NCBI GenBank assembly: GCA_946401725.1
Contig: CAMIVE010000019.1
Location: 1-33,098, forward strand
Direction of reading: 5' to 3'
DNA from: an uncultured Bacteroidales bacterium
GTDB lineage: Bacteria > Bacteroidota > Bacteroidia > Bacteroidales > P3
Length of the DNA stretch: 33,098 nucleotides
Part shown: positions 1 to 9,130 of the stretch, piece by piece
How positions within the stretch are numbered: the stretch's first letter is position 1
Layout: each line of letters begins with the position of its first letter
Position numbers and translations under genes: made by a program
Notes under the pieces: model-generated
Database searches by the model: none
Told to the model about the DNA's origin: nothing
Seen by the model: the letters and a program-made list of their open reading frames with translations, nothing else

Positions 1-489
<489 letters not shown>

Positions 490-500
<11 letters not shown>

Positions 501-672
501 TGCTTTTTGCTGTTTTAATGGATGAGGTCAAAAGTGCAATGATTTCATTGACGTCGTTGTTTAGCGAGTCATAGGCCTTTTCGTCTATGAGTTTTGCAGC
601 AAATAATAGTTCAATCCAATATTGGGTTTCGTCTGCTTCTTTTAGTGCGATAGCGTATTTGTTCTCCGTTTT
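490..672 (-). pseudogene. Four-helix-bundle protein remnant (C-terminal half)
   Basis: The minus strand encodes about 60 residues running KTENKYAIALKEADETQYW, then IELLFAAKLIDEKAYDSLNN and DVNEIIALLTSSIKTAKSNGK before a TAA at 490-492. This matches the C-terminal half of the small four-helix-bundle family (once called S23/23S rRNA intervening-sequence proteins), whose hallmark is SIALKEAxETxYWLxLL. The family is normally about 115-125 residues, so the N-terminal half is missing and is replaced by the 3' end of the WG-repeat gene. No convincing start codon is present. The stop codon lies inside the first codons of pyrC, so the remnant directly abuts pyrC. Function of the intact family is not established; here it is probably non-functional debris. 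Confidence 0.7.
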
Positions 673-2023
673 AAAACTTGTTCTTCTCGCTCCAGCGGCG
701 GCCGGCTTCGTAGGCTTCGGCAGAGGTGGTGTAGATATTCTTCACCACGAATTGGCCTGTGTGGTCGATACAGCCCCAGCGGCCATCCATCTTGGCAGGT
801 GCGGCGCGGTTGTTCCAGGTCTTGATAAACAACTTGGCATCCTCGAAGGTGGGCTCGATCACCCAGCGTCCTTTGAAGTTGACGTAGCCCCAGTAGCCTG
901 TCTCGGGATTCTTGATGGGGTAGAGCCAGTGTCCAAGTTCCTGGTCGTTGTCCCATTCGTAGCCTGCCTGATAGGCTTCGCTCGAGAGGGTGAAGACGTT
1001 CAATGAAAGCAGTTCGCCGTTGTTGTCGATGCTTGCCCAGCGGCCGTCGAGTTTGCAGGTGGCGAAGAGACCGGTGTCGTTGATGAAGTGCGTAGCGCCT
1101 TCGTAGATGGGGCTGATGGCCCATTCGCCTTCGTAGTCGACCCATCCGTATTTGCCGCTGGCGATGTCGGTGACGGGCAAGCGCCAGTCGTTGATATTGC
1201 GTCCGTGTTCTTTCTGGCTGAGGGCGTAGTCGGCATCCTCGCGGGTGTAGAAGATGCAGCGTGACACGTTGTTGCCGTTGCGGTCGATGGAACCCCAGCG
1301 GCCGTCTTTCTTGACTTGGGCGTAGATATAGTTGTGGTCCTCACCGAAGTAGTCGTAGGCTTCATATTCGGCGGCAATGACCCAGCGGCCCAGATAGTTG
1401 ACATAACCCCATTTGCCGGTTTCCTTGTCTTTGGTCGGGTAGCGCCAGGTGTCGTAGTGACGGCTGTTGACCCACTGCTTGCCGGCGAGTTCGGAGTGCT
1501 CCTTGGCCATGAAGGTGGGTTCGATGACCATGACCCCTTTACGGTCGATACAGCCCCAGCGGCCGTCGGTCTTGACCGAGGCGAAACTCATGGGTTCGTC
1601 GCCTTGGAAAAGCGTGGCGCCCTCATAAACGGGTTCGAACTTCCAGTTGCCGTAGTAGTCCACAAATCCCCATTTGCCGTCGGCGGGATTCTGGGCGGGG
1701 AAGAGCCATTTGCCCGGTTCGTCGCCTTTTTCCCATTCCTTGCCGGCAGCTTCGGCTTCCTGACTGGTGTGGAAAATATTGCGGACAATCAGTTGACCGC
1801 GGTTGTCGATGCAACCCCAGAAACGGTCCACTTTCACCACGGCGAAGCGTTTGAAATGACCTTGAAACTCGAAAGCGTAAGCAAATTGGGGGGCAATCTG
1901 CCAAGCGCCGTCATTGTTCTTATAGCCGTAGAGCTTGGTGCTGGGTTGCATTTCAAGTTTCTGAGCATCAGCATTCCAGACGAATGCTGCAACCAATGCC
2001 AAAAGCAATGATATTTTTTTCAT
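671..2023 (-). CDS. Secreted WG-repeat protein
   Basis: 450 residues with a clear signal peptide (MKKISLLLALVAAFVWNADA). The rest is built of WG beta-repeats: units such as GKWGFVDYYGNWKFEPVYE, GRWGCIDRKGVMVIEPTF and GYWGYVNFKGRWVIEPTFE recur about ten times, in alternating long and short versions, so a higher-order block of roughly 65-75 residues (WGCID...G...W...GKWGYV) repeats five to six times. WG repeats are common in Bacteroidota exported proteins; their role is unknown, perhaps binding or adhesion. The protein has no catalytic motif I can see. It is probably periplasmic or surface-exposed. The ATG at 2021-2023 is preceded by a TAnnTTTG box at 2054-2061. It is transcribed divergently from the sigma-factor operon. 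Confidence 0.88.
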   Translation of the reverse strand: MKKISLLLALVAAFVWNADAQKLEMQPSTKLYGYKNNDGAWQIAPQFAYAFEFQGHFKRFAVVKVDRFWGCIDNRGQLIVRNIFHTSQEAEAAGKEWEKGDEPGKWLFPAQNPADGKWGFVDYYGNWKFEPVYEGATLFQGDEPMSFASVKTDGRWGCIDRKGVMVIEPTFMAKEHSELAGKQWVNSRHYDTWRYPTKDKETGKWGYVNYLGRWVIAAEYEAYDYFGEDHNYIYAQVKKDGRWGSIDRNGNNVSRCIFYTREDADYALSQKEHGRNINDWRLPVTDIASGKYGWVDYEGEWAISPIYEGATHFINDTGLFATCKLDGRWASIDNNGELLSLNVFTLSSEAYQAGYEWDNDQELGHWLYPIKNPETGYWGYVNFKGRWVIEPTFEDAKLFIKTWNNRAAPAKMDGRWGCIDHTGQFVVKNIYTTSAEAYEAGRRWSEKNKF

Positions 2024-2053
2024 ATATGATATTTTATATATTCAATTAAAATG

Positions 2054-2061
2054 CAAAAATA
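2054..2061 (-). promoter_or_regulatory. -7 box of the WG-repeat gene
   Basis: On the minus strand this reads TATTTTTG, a match to the Bacteroidota TAnnTTTG element, about 30 bp upstream of the ATG. The -33 region is only T-rich (TTTA), so the match is partial. Confidence 0.55.
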
Positions 2062-2113
2062 CGAAATTAATTAGATTCGTTAAAAAAAAGTTTTTCAATG
2101 TCAAAAAAATATG

Positions 2114-2121
2114 TAAATTTG
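2114..2121 (+). promoter_or_regulatory. -7 box of the ECF sigma operon
   Basis: TAAATTTG matches TAnnTTTG exactly, with a T-run about 19 bp upstream in place of the -33 TTTG. It places the transcript start near 2128, upstream of both candidate sigma-factor start codons (2164 and 2203). It lies back to back with the WG-gene promoter. Confidence 0.6.
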
Positions 2122-2163
2122 CAAAACGGAAAAAGAAATTGTCTGATTTGTATATAGCTGATT

Positions 2164-2751
2164 TTGAGAGTTAATTTTTTCAGATATGAGGACGATGCCA
2201 GTATGGTGAGTGCGTTGCTTGAGGGCAACGAGGGTGCGTTGCGCTATGTTTTCTACGACCATTTCCGTCCGTTGCTGTATCATAATTATACTAGGACTTG
2301 TAAAGGAATGTATTTTGTTGAGTTCGCCGATATGGTGCAGCAACTGTATCTTTATCTTAGCGAAAACGATTGGGAGCGGCTGCGGCGCTACAATCCGGCG
2401 ATGCCTTTTGTGAACTGGTTTTCGGTGGTTTCCTATCGCTTTTTTAAAGATTTTTTCCGTCCGATGATAGATTCTACGAAGCAGAAGCCTATATCAGATA
2501 TAGACGACCATGATTCGACACTGGCCATCACGTCGGAGGTTTCGCAGACGCTGTTGGGTGACTTGTGGAGGGTGCTTCCCCTGCTGGAACCACCGCGTGA
2601 CCGACAGATTCTGAAGTCGTTCCTGATTGATGACGAGGCGCCGGAGACTGTCGCTAAACGGCACGGCGTAACTATAGACAACTTATACAATATCAAACGC
2701 AGGGCGTTGACCCGACTGGTGAAAAACTATTTGATGGACTATAAAAGATAA
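2164..2751 (+). CDS. ECF-type RNA polymerase sigma factor
   Basis: 195 residues with the two regions of extracytoplasmic-function sigma factors. Region 2 runs from DDASMVSALLEGNEGALRYV through MPFVNWFSVVSYRFFKDFFR (about residues 11-100). Region 4 with its helix-turn-helix is at the C-terminus (LLEPPRDRQILKSFLIDDE, then ETVAKRHGVTIDNLYNIKRR). The start is uncertain: TTG at 2164 keeps the usual DD before region 2, while the first in-frame ATG at 2203 would begin at MVSALLEG. I favour a start before DDAS. It is followed after 5 bp by a membrane protein that looks like its anti-sigma partner, so the pair probably forms a signal-responsive operon. Its regulon cannot be read from here. Confidence 0.85.
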   Translation: MRVNFFRYEDDASMVSALLEGNEGALRYVFYDHFRPLLYHNYTRTCKGMYFVEFADMVQQLYLYLSENDWERLRRYNPAMPFVNWFSVVSYRFFKDFFRPMIDSTKQKPISDIDDHDSTLAITSEVSQTLLGDLWRVLPLLEPPRDRQILKSFLIDDEAPETVAKRHGVTIDNLYNIKRRALTRLVKNYLMDYKR

Positions 2752-2756
2752 ACCCG

Positions 2757-3773
2757 ATGACGCATTACAACCACATAGATGACGAAATGCTGGCCCGTTA
2801 CCTGAGCGGACTCTCGTCGTATGACGAGGAGGCTGCCATTCTGGATGCGGTTGGTTCTGATGCGGAGTTGGAAGCCGATTTGCTTCATATCGCCGACGCG
2901 GTTGCCATGCAGCGTCAATATGAGCAGGAGCAGTCTGCACAGCCGGTTGCGATACATCCATTAGTTGCAGCAGCGGCTGCCCAGCGTCCCTATGCTGCGG
3001 CCTCAACACAGTATTCCTACGAAATGGGGCCGCACGACTATATGGATGCGCCGCGTATTCATGCACAAATGGCTTATAGAATGGCTCCGCCGGACCAAAT
3101 GGCTGCACAGCGTCCTAATGAAGAGAAGCAGCCAGCCCAAGCGGCTACGCAACGTCGTATTATTTGGTCGTTGGCGGCTATGCTGGTGGTGGTTTTGGTT
3201 TCGGGAGTGGTATATCTGACGGTAAGAAGTCTTGAAAAAGGAAACATGGTCGCTGAGAATCATGGTGGAGACCCTGTTATTGTGGCAGAAGCCAATGAAG
3301 AGGAGGTCAGAATCATTGACCAGAATACGATGCAGCCGTTACCCAAAGCTCCTTCCAATTCATTTGATGAGTTTAACGAGAAATATATTTCGCCTAGTTC
3401 TAGTAAAAAAGAATTGAGATTGAATAATAAAACTGCTGATTATGAATCTTTAAATCAAGCCATGCCTGACTGTGCGGAATACAGTTCCTCGAAAGCGGAG
3501 GAACTAAAAGTTCTTTCTCCCCGTCAGAGGGAAGTGGTAAACCGTGGTGAGAGCGTCACTTTCCGGTTCCACTATGTCGGTGGCAGTTGCACCTTGGTGG
3601 TGACCGATGCTTCCGGCAGGGAGATTGTCCATGCCGATGTGACCGGAAAGGAATCGTATACGCTGACTTCCGGCAGGTATGGCAGTACTGGAAGCCTCTC
3701 ATGGACACTGACGCATGTCGCTTCCGACGGCAGCGTCACCAGACGCACCGGAACGATTCAGCTGGTTGACTGA
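2757..3773 (+). CDS. Single-pass membrane protein, probable anti-sigma partner
   Basis: 338 residues. The N-terminus (DDEMLARYLSGLSSYDEEAAILDAVGSDAELEADL) resembles the cytoplasmic helical domain of zinc-less anti-sigma factors. An Ala/Gln/Tyr/Met-rich low-complexity stretch follows (about residues 45-130). One membrane segment (IIWSLAAMLVVVLVSGVVYL, about 140-160) then leads to an exported C-terminal half. The extreme C-terminus (GESVTFRFHYVGGSCTLVV to RTGTIQLVD) has a beta-sandwich look, perhaps a sensor domain. It starts 5 bp after the sigma-factor stop, the usual sigma/anti-sigma order. I infer that it tethers and inhibits the sigma factor until an envelope signal arrives. There is no TonB-dependent receptor next to it, so this is not an obvious nutrient-uptake (FecIR/SusCD) pair. 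Confidence 0.65.
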   Translation: MTHYNHIDDEMLARYLSGLSSYDEEAAILDAVGSDAELEADLLHIADAVAMQRQYEQEQSAQPVAIHPLVAAAAAQRPYAAASTQYSYEMGPHDYMDAPRIHAQMAYRMAPPDQMAAQRPNEEKQPAQAATQRRIIWSLAAMLVVVLVSGVVYLTVRSLEKGNMVAENHGGDPVIVAEANEEEVRIIDQNTMQPLPKAPSNSFDEFNEKYISPSSSKKELRLNNKTADYESLNQAMPDCAEYSSSKAEELKVLSPRQREVVNRGESVTFRFHYVGGSCTLVVTDASGREIVHADVTGKESYTLTSGRYGSTGSLSWTLTHVASDGSVTRRTGTIQLVD

Positions 3774-3804
3774 ATCAAAAATAAAAACTTCCTCCTCGAA
3801 TAAA

Positions 3805-3836
3805 TTTTGCTGTTTTTATTATTTATATTATCTTTG
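3805..3836 (+). promoter_or_regulatory. Near-consensus Bacteroidota promoter of glyA
   Basis: A TTTTG at 3805-3809 and TATCTTTG at 3829-3836 are separated by 19 bp, the expected TTTG-N19-TAnnTTTG layout. The glyA ATG lies about 35 bp beyond the predicted transcript start. This is the best promoter in the window and fits a highly expressed gene. Confidence 0.8.
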
Positions 3837-3877
3837 CAATTTACAAGATTCGTTAATAAATTATAAATTTATTTGAT

Positions 3878-5158
3878 ATGCAAAGAGATACACAGATTTT
3901 CGACCTCATTCAGAAAGAACGTGAGCGTCAAACCAAAGGCATCGAGCTGATTGCCTCCGAGAACTTTGTCAGCGACCAGGTGATGGAAGCCATGGGCAGC
4001 GTGATGACCAACAAATATGCCGAAGGCTACCCCGGCAAGCGCTACTACGGCGGCTGCCAGGTGGTCGACCAGAGCGAGACCATCGCCATCGAGCGCGCCA
4101 AGAAGCTCTACGGTGCCTGCTGGGCCAACGTGCAGCCCCACAGCGGTGCACAGGCCAACATGGCTGTGTTCCTGGCTTGCCTCAACAGCGGCGACACCTT
4201 CATGGGCATGGACCTCAACCACGGCGGTCACCTCTCGCACGGCAGCCCCGTCAACTTCAGCGGTATCAACTACAAGGTGGTTGGCTACCAGGTGAAGGAA
4301 GAGACCGGCATGGTCGACTACGAGGACATGGAGAAGAAGGCCCTCGAGCACCACCCGAAGCTCATCATCGGCGGCGGCAGCGCCTACAGCCGTGACTGGG
4401 ATTGGGCCCGCATGCGCGAGATCGCCGACAAGATCGGCGCCATCCTCATGGGCGACATCAGCCACCCCAGCGGCCTCATCGCCAAGGGCTATCTGAATAA
4501 CGCCGTGAAGTATTGCCACATCGTCACCACCACCACCCATAAGACCCTCCGCGGACCCCGCGGCGGTATGATCCTCATGGGTCAGGATTTCGACAATCCT
4601 TGGGGCAAGACCACTCCGAAGGGTGAGATCAAGAAGATGAGCGCACTGCTCGACAGCGCTGTGTTCCCCGGCACCCAGGGCGGTCCGCTGGAGCATGTCA
4701 TCGCTGCCAAGGCTGTTGCCTTCGGCGAGGCTCTCACCGACAGCTACGACCAGTACATCCAGCAGGTCATGAAGAACGCCAAGGTGATGTGCGAAGCCTT
4801 CGTCAACAAAGGCTACAAGGTCATCAGCGGCGGTACCGACAACCACCTGATGCTCATCGACCTCCGTACCAAGTTCCCCGAACTCACCGGTAAGGAAGCT
4901 GAGAACGCACTGGTTGCCGCCGACATCACGGTCAACAAGAACATGGTTCCCTTCGACAGCCGCAGCGCCTTCAAGACCAGCGGTCTGCGCGTCGGAACGC
5001 CCGCCATCACCACCCGTGGCCTGAAGGAGGCCGACATGCCCGTCATCGTGGACATGATCGACACCGTGCTCTGCAACCCGACCGACGAGGCCGTCCGCGC
5101 CAAGATCACCGGCCAGGTCAACGAGATGATGCAGAACCGTCCGCTCTTCGCTTGGTAG
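3878..5158 (+). CDS. glyA: Serine hydroxymethyltransferase
   Basis: 426 residues, the normal bacterial length. This PLP enzyme converts serine and tetrahydrofolate to glycine and 5,10-methylene-tetrahydrofolate, feeding one-carbon metabolism. The N-terminal [21 protein letters not shown], the [17 protein letters not shown] segment and the PLP-lysine motif [14 protein letters not shown] (Lys222) are all intact. [14 protein letters not shown] near the C-terminus is also typical. Codon use is strongly biased to C-ending codons compared with neighbours, which together with the promoter suggests high expression. It stands alone: own promoter upstream, strong terminator downstream. Confidence 0.98.
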   Translation: MQRDTQIFDLIQKERERQTKGIELIASENFVSDQVMEAMGSVMTNKYAEGYPGKRYYGGCQVVDQSETIAIERAKKLYGACWANVQPHSGAQANMAVFLACLNSGDTFMGMDLNHGGHLSHGSPVNFSGINYKVVGYQVKEETGMVDYEDMEKKALEHHPKLIIGGGSAYSRDWDWARMREIADKIGAILMGDISHPSGLIAKGYLNNAVKYCHIVTTTTHKTLRGPRGGMILMGQDFDNPWGKTTPKGEIKKMSALLDSAVFPGTQGGPLEHVIAAKAVAFGEALTDSYDQYIQQVMKNAKVMCEAFVNKGYKVISGGTDNHLMLIDLRTKFPELTGKEAENALVAADITVNKNMVPFDSRSAFKTSGLRVGTPAITTRGLKEADMPVIVDMIDTVLCNPTDEAVRAKITGQVNEMMQNRPLFAW

Positions 5159-5169
5159 TAGATTATTAT

Positions 5170-5220
5170 AAAAGGTCCTTAAGGCCCTTAAAGTCTTCAC
5201 TAGACCTTAAGGACCTTTTT
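5170..5220 (+). terminator. Intrinsic terminator of glyA
   Basis: A perfect 15-bp stem (arms 5170-5184 and 5205-5219, AAAGGTCCTTAAGG and its complement) with a 20-nt loop runs straight into a T tract, 12 bp after the glyA stop. Confidence 0.88.
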
Positions 5221-5228
5221 CTTATACT

Positions 5229-5411
5229 ATGACGAAACAGTTCGAAGAATACAAGTCTGAGAAAAACAAGCGCTGGAACAAAATACTGAAGATTTCCTGG
5301 ATTATTCTCGAAGTCCTTCTTATTTTGTTGGGGTGCATGTTTCTCTTTATGGTTTTATTTCCTGCCTCTTCTTGGGGCGGTAGTCAAGGCTGGCTGGAAT
5401 TTCTCAGATAA
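5229..5411 (+). CDS. Small membrane protein, function unknown
   Basis: 60 residues. A charged N-terminus (KQFEEYKSEKNKRWNKILK) precedes one hydrophobic helix (ISWIILEVLLILLGCMFLFM) and a short Gly/Ser/Trp tail, consistent with a single-pass inner-membrane protein. It begins 9 bp after the glyA terminator and ends 5 bp before the convergent glucosaminidase stop. No promoter is evident in the short gap, so expression is unproven. The lysine-rich start followed by a clean TM helix supports a real gene, but I do not recognise a family. Confidence 0.5.
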   Translation: MTKQFEEYKSEKNKRWNKILKISWIILEVLLILLGCMFLFMVLFPASSWGGSQGWLEFLR

Positions 5412-5416
5412 ACAGC

Positions 5417-7621
5417 CTATCGGCAGTCGTATCTGCCGGAGTCGATATTTTTCAGTATTTCCTTCGCTTTTTTCAGGACAGTGCTCTTGTGTGGTAAGAA
5501 GTGCCGGATGCCCCATGTGTGGTAGGCGAAGGTTTGTTCGCGTTCCGTCAAGCGTCGTTTGAAGTCTTCTTCGTCGAAAGGAACGCCGTTTTTCACTGCA
5601 TCCATTGCTTCAGAGAAGAAGGGTCTCCATCGGATATTCCAATAGTAATTATTCAGCAATCCACCCCATAGCCGGTTGGCGTAGTCGTTGAGCACGGGAC
5701 CGCCCCACACGGTGAGAAGGGTGCGGGCCTGGGTTTCGTAGTATTTTTGTAATTCCCTGTCCTCGCCACCCCAAGCGCGGGCATCGCCAATCCATTGGTA
5801 GAAGTCGTATTCCGGCAGGTAGCTTAGCAGCATATCGGCATCGTTCATCAGCCGCTTGGCCGCATGGTAGGCTTGCTGCATGCCTTCGAGGTCTTTGTTT
5901 TTGTAGGCTTGGGTGAAGGCGTTGCGGATATCCATGAAATGGTTGCCCATCCATTGCGATAGCAGGTTGACGAGGTCGTAGCTGTAGGTGTAGCGCTTCG
6001 AAGGCTTTTTCAGCAGCAGCCGTATGGCTTGCAGCAAGTTGTCGTTATTATAAGAATAGTAGGGCTTGGTGTAGTAGGTGCCGTGTCCTTCGAAGTCGGG
6101 CCGTGCCACCATCTGGGTGCCGAGACCGTAGAACGACCAGTCCTTGTAGACGCTGTCGGCCAGCAGGTTCCACGCCTTGCGGGCATTCTTGTTTTCCTTG
6201 CCGTAGCGCATGTCGGCCCATTGGGCCACGAAATCCCTGGCCGGTGTGCCCCACACGGAGGCAAAGAGGAATTCGTAGGTCTGCGGACTGCAGTCGAATC
6301 CTTCCAGCGTGGAGCCGATACCGACGAGGTTGCGGTCGCTTTCTTCCAAAGCGCTGCGCAGTTTCTTCTCCAGCTCGTAGAGGTCGCCCACCAGCATGGT
6401 GTTGCCGCCGAAATTGCCGAGGTAGCACCAGATGAAGGGTTGTCCGTAAAAACCTGTTTTGCTGATAGAGGTACTATCTAAGGTGTTCCGCCACACTTCT
6501 GTCTTCTCGCAGAAATAGTCAAGCAGCACTAGGCTGTCCTGCGGCACCGCGGTGAGATAGGCGCGCAACCGCTCGGGAGTCCATTGATTGCGTTTGTAGT
6601 AGAATACCCAGCTCATCTGCAGCCAACGAGCCTGAGGGTCGACAGCCTGCAGGGAACGGTAGATATTCTCCGACACGTCGGCAAGGTAGTCGGGTTCCCA
6701 CGACGGCGGGTCCATCTCGTTGAAGGGGTCGCAGCCGTAGATATGGTTGGTGCCGTAGAGCGCCTGCTGTTTGGAGAGGTAGCGGCGCTGGATGTCGGCA
6801 AACAACGGGTCGGTGGAGTTGAGGAAGCAGGTAGGTTCGAAGCCGCACCAAGGCGACAGCTGTTTGATGTCGGCCTCAGGATGCAGCTCTGCGAAGCGTT
6901 GCGGCACATGTCCCGCAAAGGCGGGCAGTACGGGTGTCATGCCCAGCGCCCGCTCGCGGTCCAGTATCTGTTTCTGCAGCTCTTTCTGGCCGTCAATCCA
7001 CGACTGGGGTAGGGGACCGCCAAATCCGTCGAGGTTGGCCATGCGGTGCCAAGGCAGATGTGCAGGACCGGAGAAATAGGCACGGATTTCTTCGTCGGTC
7101 ATCCCCATCTCACGCCATACCTCCTGCCACACTGCCTCCTGTCCGGTCAGCGCCAGCGGCATATTGATGCCGTTCAGCGCCATCCAGTCGATGAAGCGCT
7201 CCCACTGCGGCCACTGCCACCACACCATGGTATAGCCGTAGGTGCAGTAGTTGAGGAAGAAACGTTCCGGCACCACGGCGTGGCATTCCTCCCGTTCCAC
7301 TTTGGGCCAGTGTTTGGGCAGTTCCAAAGGCTCCGTGTCGAACCATGAGACATGTACTTTGGCATATTTACGCAGGTAATGGTTCAGTCCGACACAGAGA
7401 CTGATGTCGTTGTTGCCGGTGATGCGGATCTTTTCATTGTCTTGGCTGAGGATGAAGAAGTCGTTGGAGGGATTGTTTTTATTCGTGTTTAAAGCAAATT
7501 CAAATAGCTGAGACTTCTCTCCGAGCAGCCTCTGGGCAAGTTGTTGTGCGGCCTGTTGTGACTTGCAGTTTCCAATTGTAGCTATCAACAGCGCACAGAA
7601 AAGCATTTGTTTTATTTTCAT
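5417..7621 (-). CDS. Alpha-N-acetylglucosaminidase, GH89 family
   Basis: 734 residues from the ATG at 7619-7621. GH89 (human NAGLU type) removes terminal alpha-linked GlcNAc, for instance from heparan sulfate or gastric mucin glycans. An exported N-terminus (MKIKQMLFCALLIATIGNCK) may be a lipoprotein signal with Cys19, although Asn before it is atypical. The domain order is an N-terminal beta domain, a catalytic barrel (from ERFFLNYCTYGYTMVWWQW) and a C-terminal helical domain. The acid/base candidate is Glu302 in GCDPFNEMDPPSWEP and the nucleophile candidate Glu440 in GIGSTLEGFD. The start is supported by a 4-bp ATGA overlap with the upstream GNAT gene, which implies translational coupling. 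A longer reading of 14 more residues would hide the signal peptide. Confidence 0.93.
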   Translation of the reverse strand: MKIKQMLFCALLIATIGNCKSQQAAQQLAQRLLGEKSQLFEFALNTNKNNPSNDFFILSQDNEKIRITGNNDISLCVGLNHYLRKYAKVHVSWFDTEPLELPKHWPKVEREECHAVVPERFFLNYCTYGYTMVWWQWPQWERFIDWMALNGINMPLALTGQEAVWQEVWREMGMTDEEIRAYFSGPAHLPWHRMANLDGFGGPLPQSWIDGQKELQKQILDRERALGMTPVLPAFAGHVPQRFAELHPEADIKQLSPWCGFEPTCFLNSTDPLFADIQRRYLSKQQALYGTNHIYGCDPFNEMDPPSWEPDYLADVSENIYRSLQAVDPQARWLQMSWVFYYKRNQWTPERLRAYLTAVPQDSLVLLDYFCEKTEVWRNTLDSTSISKTGFYGQPFIWCYLGNFGGNTMLVGDLYELEKKLRSALEESDRNLVGIGSTLEGFDCSPQTYEFLFASVWGTPARDFVAQWADMRYGKENKNARKAWNLLADSVYKDWSFYGLGTQMVARPDFEGHGTYYTKPYYSYNNDNLLQAIRLLLKKPSKRYTYSYDLVNLLSQWMGNHFMDIRNAFTQAYKNKDLEGMQQAYHAAKRLMNDADMLLSYLPEYDFYQWIGDARAWGGEDRELQKYYETQARTLLTVWGGPVLNDYANRLWGGLLNNYYWNIRWRPFFSEAMDAVKNGVPFDEEDFKRRLTEREQTFAYHTWGIRHFLPHKSTVLKKAKEILKNIDSGRYDCR

Positions 7622-8115
7622 AGATGAAATGGCGTTTTTATAGGCAAAAGATAATAGACACATGCTTTGTCTCGGTAGAATTCGCGGGCGCCCCAGCGCT
7701 GCCAGTACTGGTGTGTCTTCAGGTGATGCATGACAGGGATGAAAACGAAGTCGTACTGCTGCAGTTCGGGCATGATGGACAGGAACATGTCGTAGTTGAG
7801 TTGCGTGCCTCGGTATGCCTCTTTGACAATAAAAGAAAACACGGCTGTGTAACGGAGCGCGTTGAGCCGGGACAGCAGGTCAGGGTTGTCGCGGCGTATC
7901 TGTTCGGTCTCTTCGTCGATACGGTAGTCGCTCATGTTCAGCATCCCGATGGTTGCGCCTTGTTCGTCGACGGCTTTGACACTCAGCGGCCAGTTGAAAT
8001 GCAGATGGGTTACCCATGACTCGACTTCCCGTCTGTCGAATCCATATTGGCGTGTGATCCAATCGACGGTCTCCGCGCTGTCGGCGGCGGTCATGCGTTG
8101 TAGATGGTAGTTCAT
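7618..8115 (-). CDS. GNAT-family N-acetyltransferase
   Basis: 165 residues with the layout of a GCN5-related acetyltransferase: an N-terminal MTAADSAETVDWITRQYGFD helix region, a central beta-hairpin (LSVKAVDEQGATIGMLNMSD), the acetyl-CoA strand and helix (AVFSFIVKEAYRGTQLNYDM, where RGTQLN replaces the usual RGxGxG/A) and a C-terminal YWQRWGAREF segment. Substrate unknown. It sits 3 bp after a DUF2156 gene and overlaps the glucosaminidase start by 4 bp (ATGA). The DUF2156/GNAT pairing suggests they act together, perhaps on a lipid or small metabolite; the link with the glycosidase may only be transcriptional. Confidence 0.75.
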   Translation of the reverse strand: MNYHLQRMTAADSAETVDWITRQYGFDRREVESWVTHLHFNWPLSVKAVDEQGATIGMLNMSDYRIDEETEQIRRDNPDLLSRLNALRYTAVFSFIVKEAYRGTQLNYDMFLSIMPELQQYDFVFIPVMHHLKTHQYWQRWGAREFYRDKACVYYLLPIKTPFHL

Positions 8116-8118
8116 GGC

Positions 8119-9045
8119 TTAATGGAATGTGACGATGTTGTAGCTGAGCAGATTGTATGGATGGTAGGACAGCTTGGCTTTTCGCAACCCTTCCAGTCCC
8201 ATATCCTCCTCGCGGTTGATGAAGTGGAATTGGGGCGGCAGATGTTGGGCAAACTGCTGGTTGATGATATTGAATGCCCCGTCGATGCTGCGGTCGGCTT
8301 TCTCGATGCTGGTGTCGAAGGTGTCGTCGGTAACAGCGGCGCCACAGGTGAAGGCAATCATGCGGTTGTCGATGAAGATGGCTCCACCTATCATCTCCAG
8401 CTCCTCCCAGTGGGCAAAGATGTTTTCCATCATCTGTTGTTCCGATTCAAGGGTGTTGCCGTACCAAGGATTTTCATGGTGGGTCATGGTACGCCAGGTC
8501 TGCTCCAGTTGGCGGCATTGTTCGAAGAGCTCAGGTATGAGGCTGCGATATTCGAAGTCGGGGTGCTCGCTGAGGAACTTGTTAACATGGTTGCGTTTGT
8601 TTTTCAGGTATTTGCCCTGTAACTGCTCCAGGTCGTCACGCCGATAGATGTAGTCGTAGCTGTCGCGCAGCGGTTCGATGGTGATGGTGTCTCCAAACTG
8701 TTGTCGCAGCGCATCGGCCCAGTGATCTTCCACTGCGTTTACCATAAGTGGATGATTTGATTCCTTGGCCTGTCGTTGTAGCGCTTCGAAGAGCATAGGG
8801 GAGGGCAGCTCCTTAGAACTGATAAGGTAGGCAGGTGTGCGATGATGGAAGTTGTATTTTAAAATCACCGTTTCGGGTAGCAGGCACACTTCGGTGTCAA
8901 AGAGAAACTGCCATCCAATGAGGTTGGCAAAGTTCAGGTTGCAATTACGCCGACCCGAATGCAGCGTTACGGCCTGCACCGCCTCCTTGTCTTGAAGTGT
9001 GAGACGGTGAAATATCAGTCTTTCTGTATGAATGTTGGTCGGCAT
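8119..9045 (-). CDS. DUF2156 (phosphatidylglycerol lysyltransferase C-terminal-like) protein
   Basis: 308 residues. The sequence fits the DUF2156 double-GNAT fold of the MprF C-terminal domain: KYNFHHRTPAYLISSKELPSP early, then DDLEQLQGKYLKNKRNHVNKF (the family's characteristic KxxKKRNxxxxF region) and IGGAIFIDNRMIAFTCGAAV and AFNIINQQFAQHLP near the end. It has no membrane domain, so it is a soluble stand-alone version. MprF-type enzymes transfer amino acids from tRNA to lipids; for stand-alone Bacteroidota members the substrate is unknown. The start at 9043-9045 (MPTNIHTERL) is chosen because the promoter -7 box lies at 9063-9070; an ATG at 9073-9075 would be upstream of the transcript. It is the first gene of the three-gene operon. 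Confidence 0.8.
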   Translation of the reverse strand: MPTNIHTERLIFHRLTLQDKEAVQAVTLHSGRRNCNLNFANLIGWQFLFDTEVCLLPETVILKYNFHHRTPAYLISSKELPSPMLFEALQRQAKESNHPLMVNAVEDHWADALRQQFGDTITIEPLRDSYDYIYRRDDLEQLQGKYLKNKRNHVNKFLSEHPDFEYRSLIPELFEQCRQLEQTWRTMTHHENPWYGNTLESEQQMMENIFAHWEELEMIGGAIFIDNRMIAFTCGAAVTDDTFDTSIEKADRSIDGAFNIINQQFAQHLPPQFHFINREEDMGLEGLRKAKLSYHPYNLLSYNIVTFH

Positions 9046-9062
9046 TGTTTTTTTTCGTGTTG

Positions 9063-9095
9063 CAAAATTACACATTTTTTTCTTTTTGTGTCAAA
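9063..9095 (-). promoter_or_regulatory. Promoter of the DUF2156-GNAT-glucosaminidase operon
   Basis: On the minus strand TTTG (9092-9095) and TAATTTTG (9063-9070) are separated by 21 bp, close to the TTTG-N19-TAnnTTTG layout. The ATG of the first gene follows about 18 bp after the -7 box. Confidence 0.65.
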
Positions 9096-9130
9096 TTTTC
9101 CTGTTTTATTTACGGAAATAGGTGATTTTG

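Noticed and set aside
3869..5200. Long open frame on the minus strand opposite glyA (443 codons)
   Set aside because: It exactly mirrors glyA and its length follows from the strong C-ending codon bias of glyA. The translation is His/Val/Ala/Glu-rich and resembles no family.
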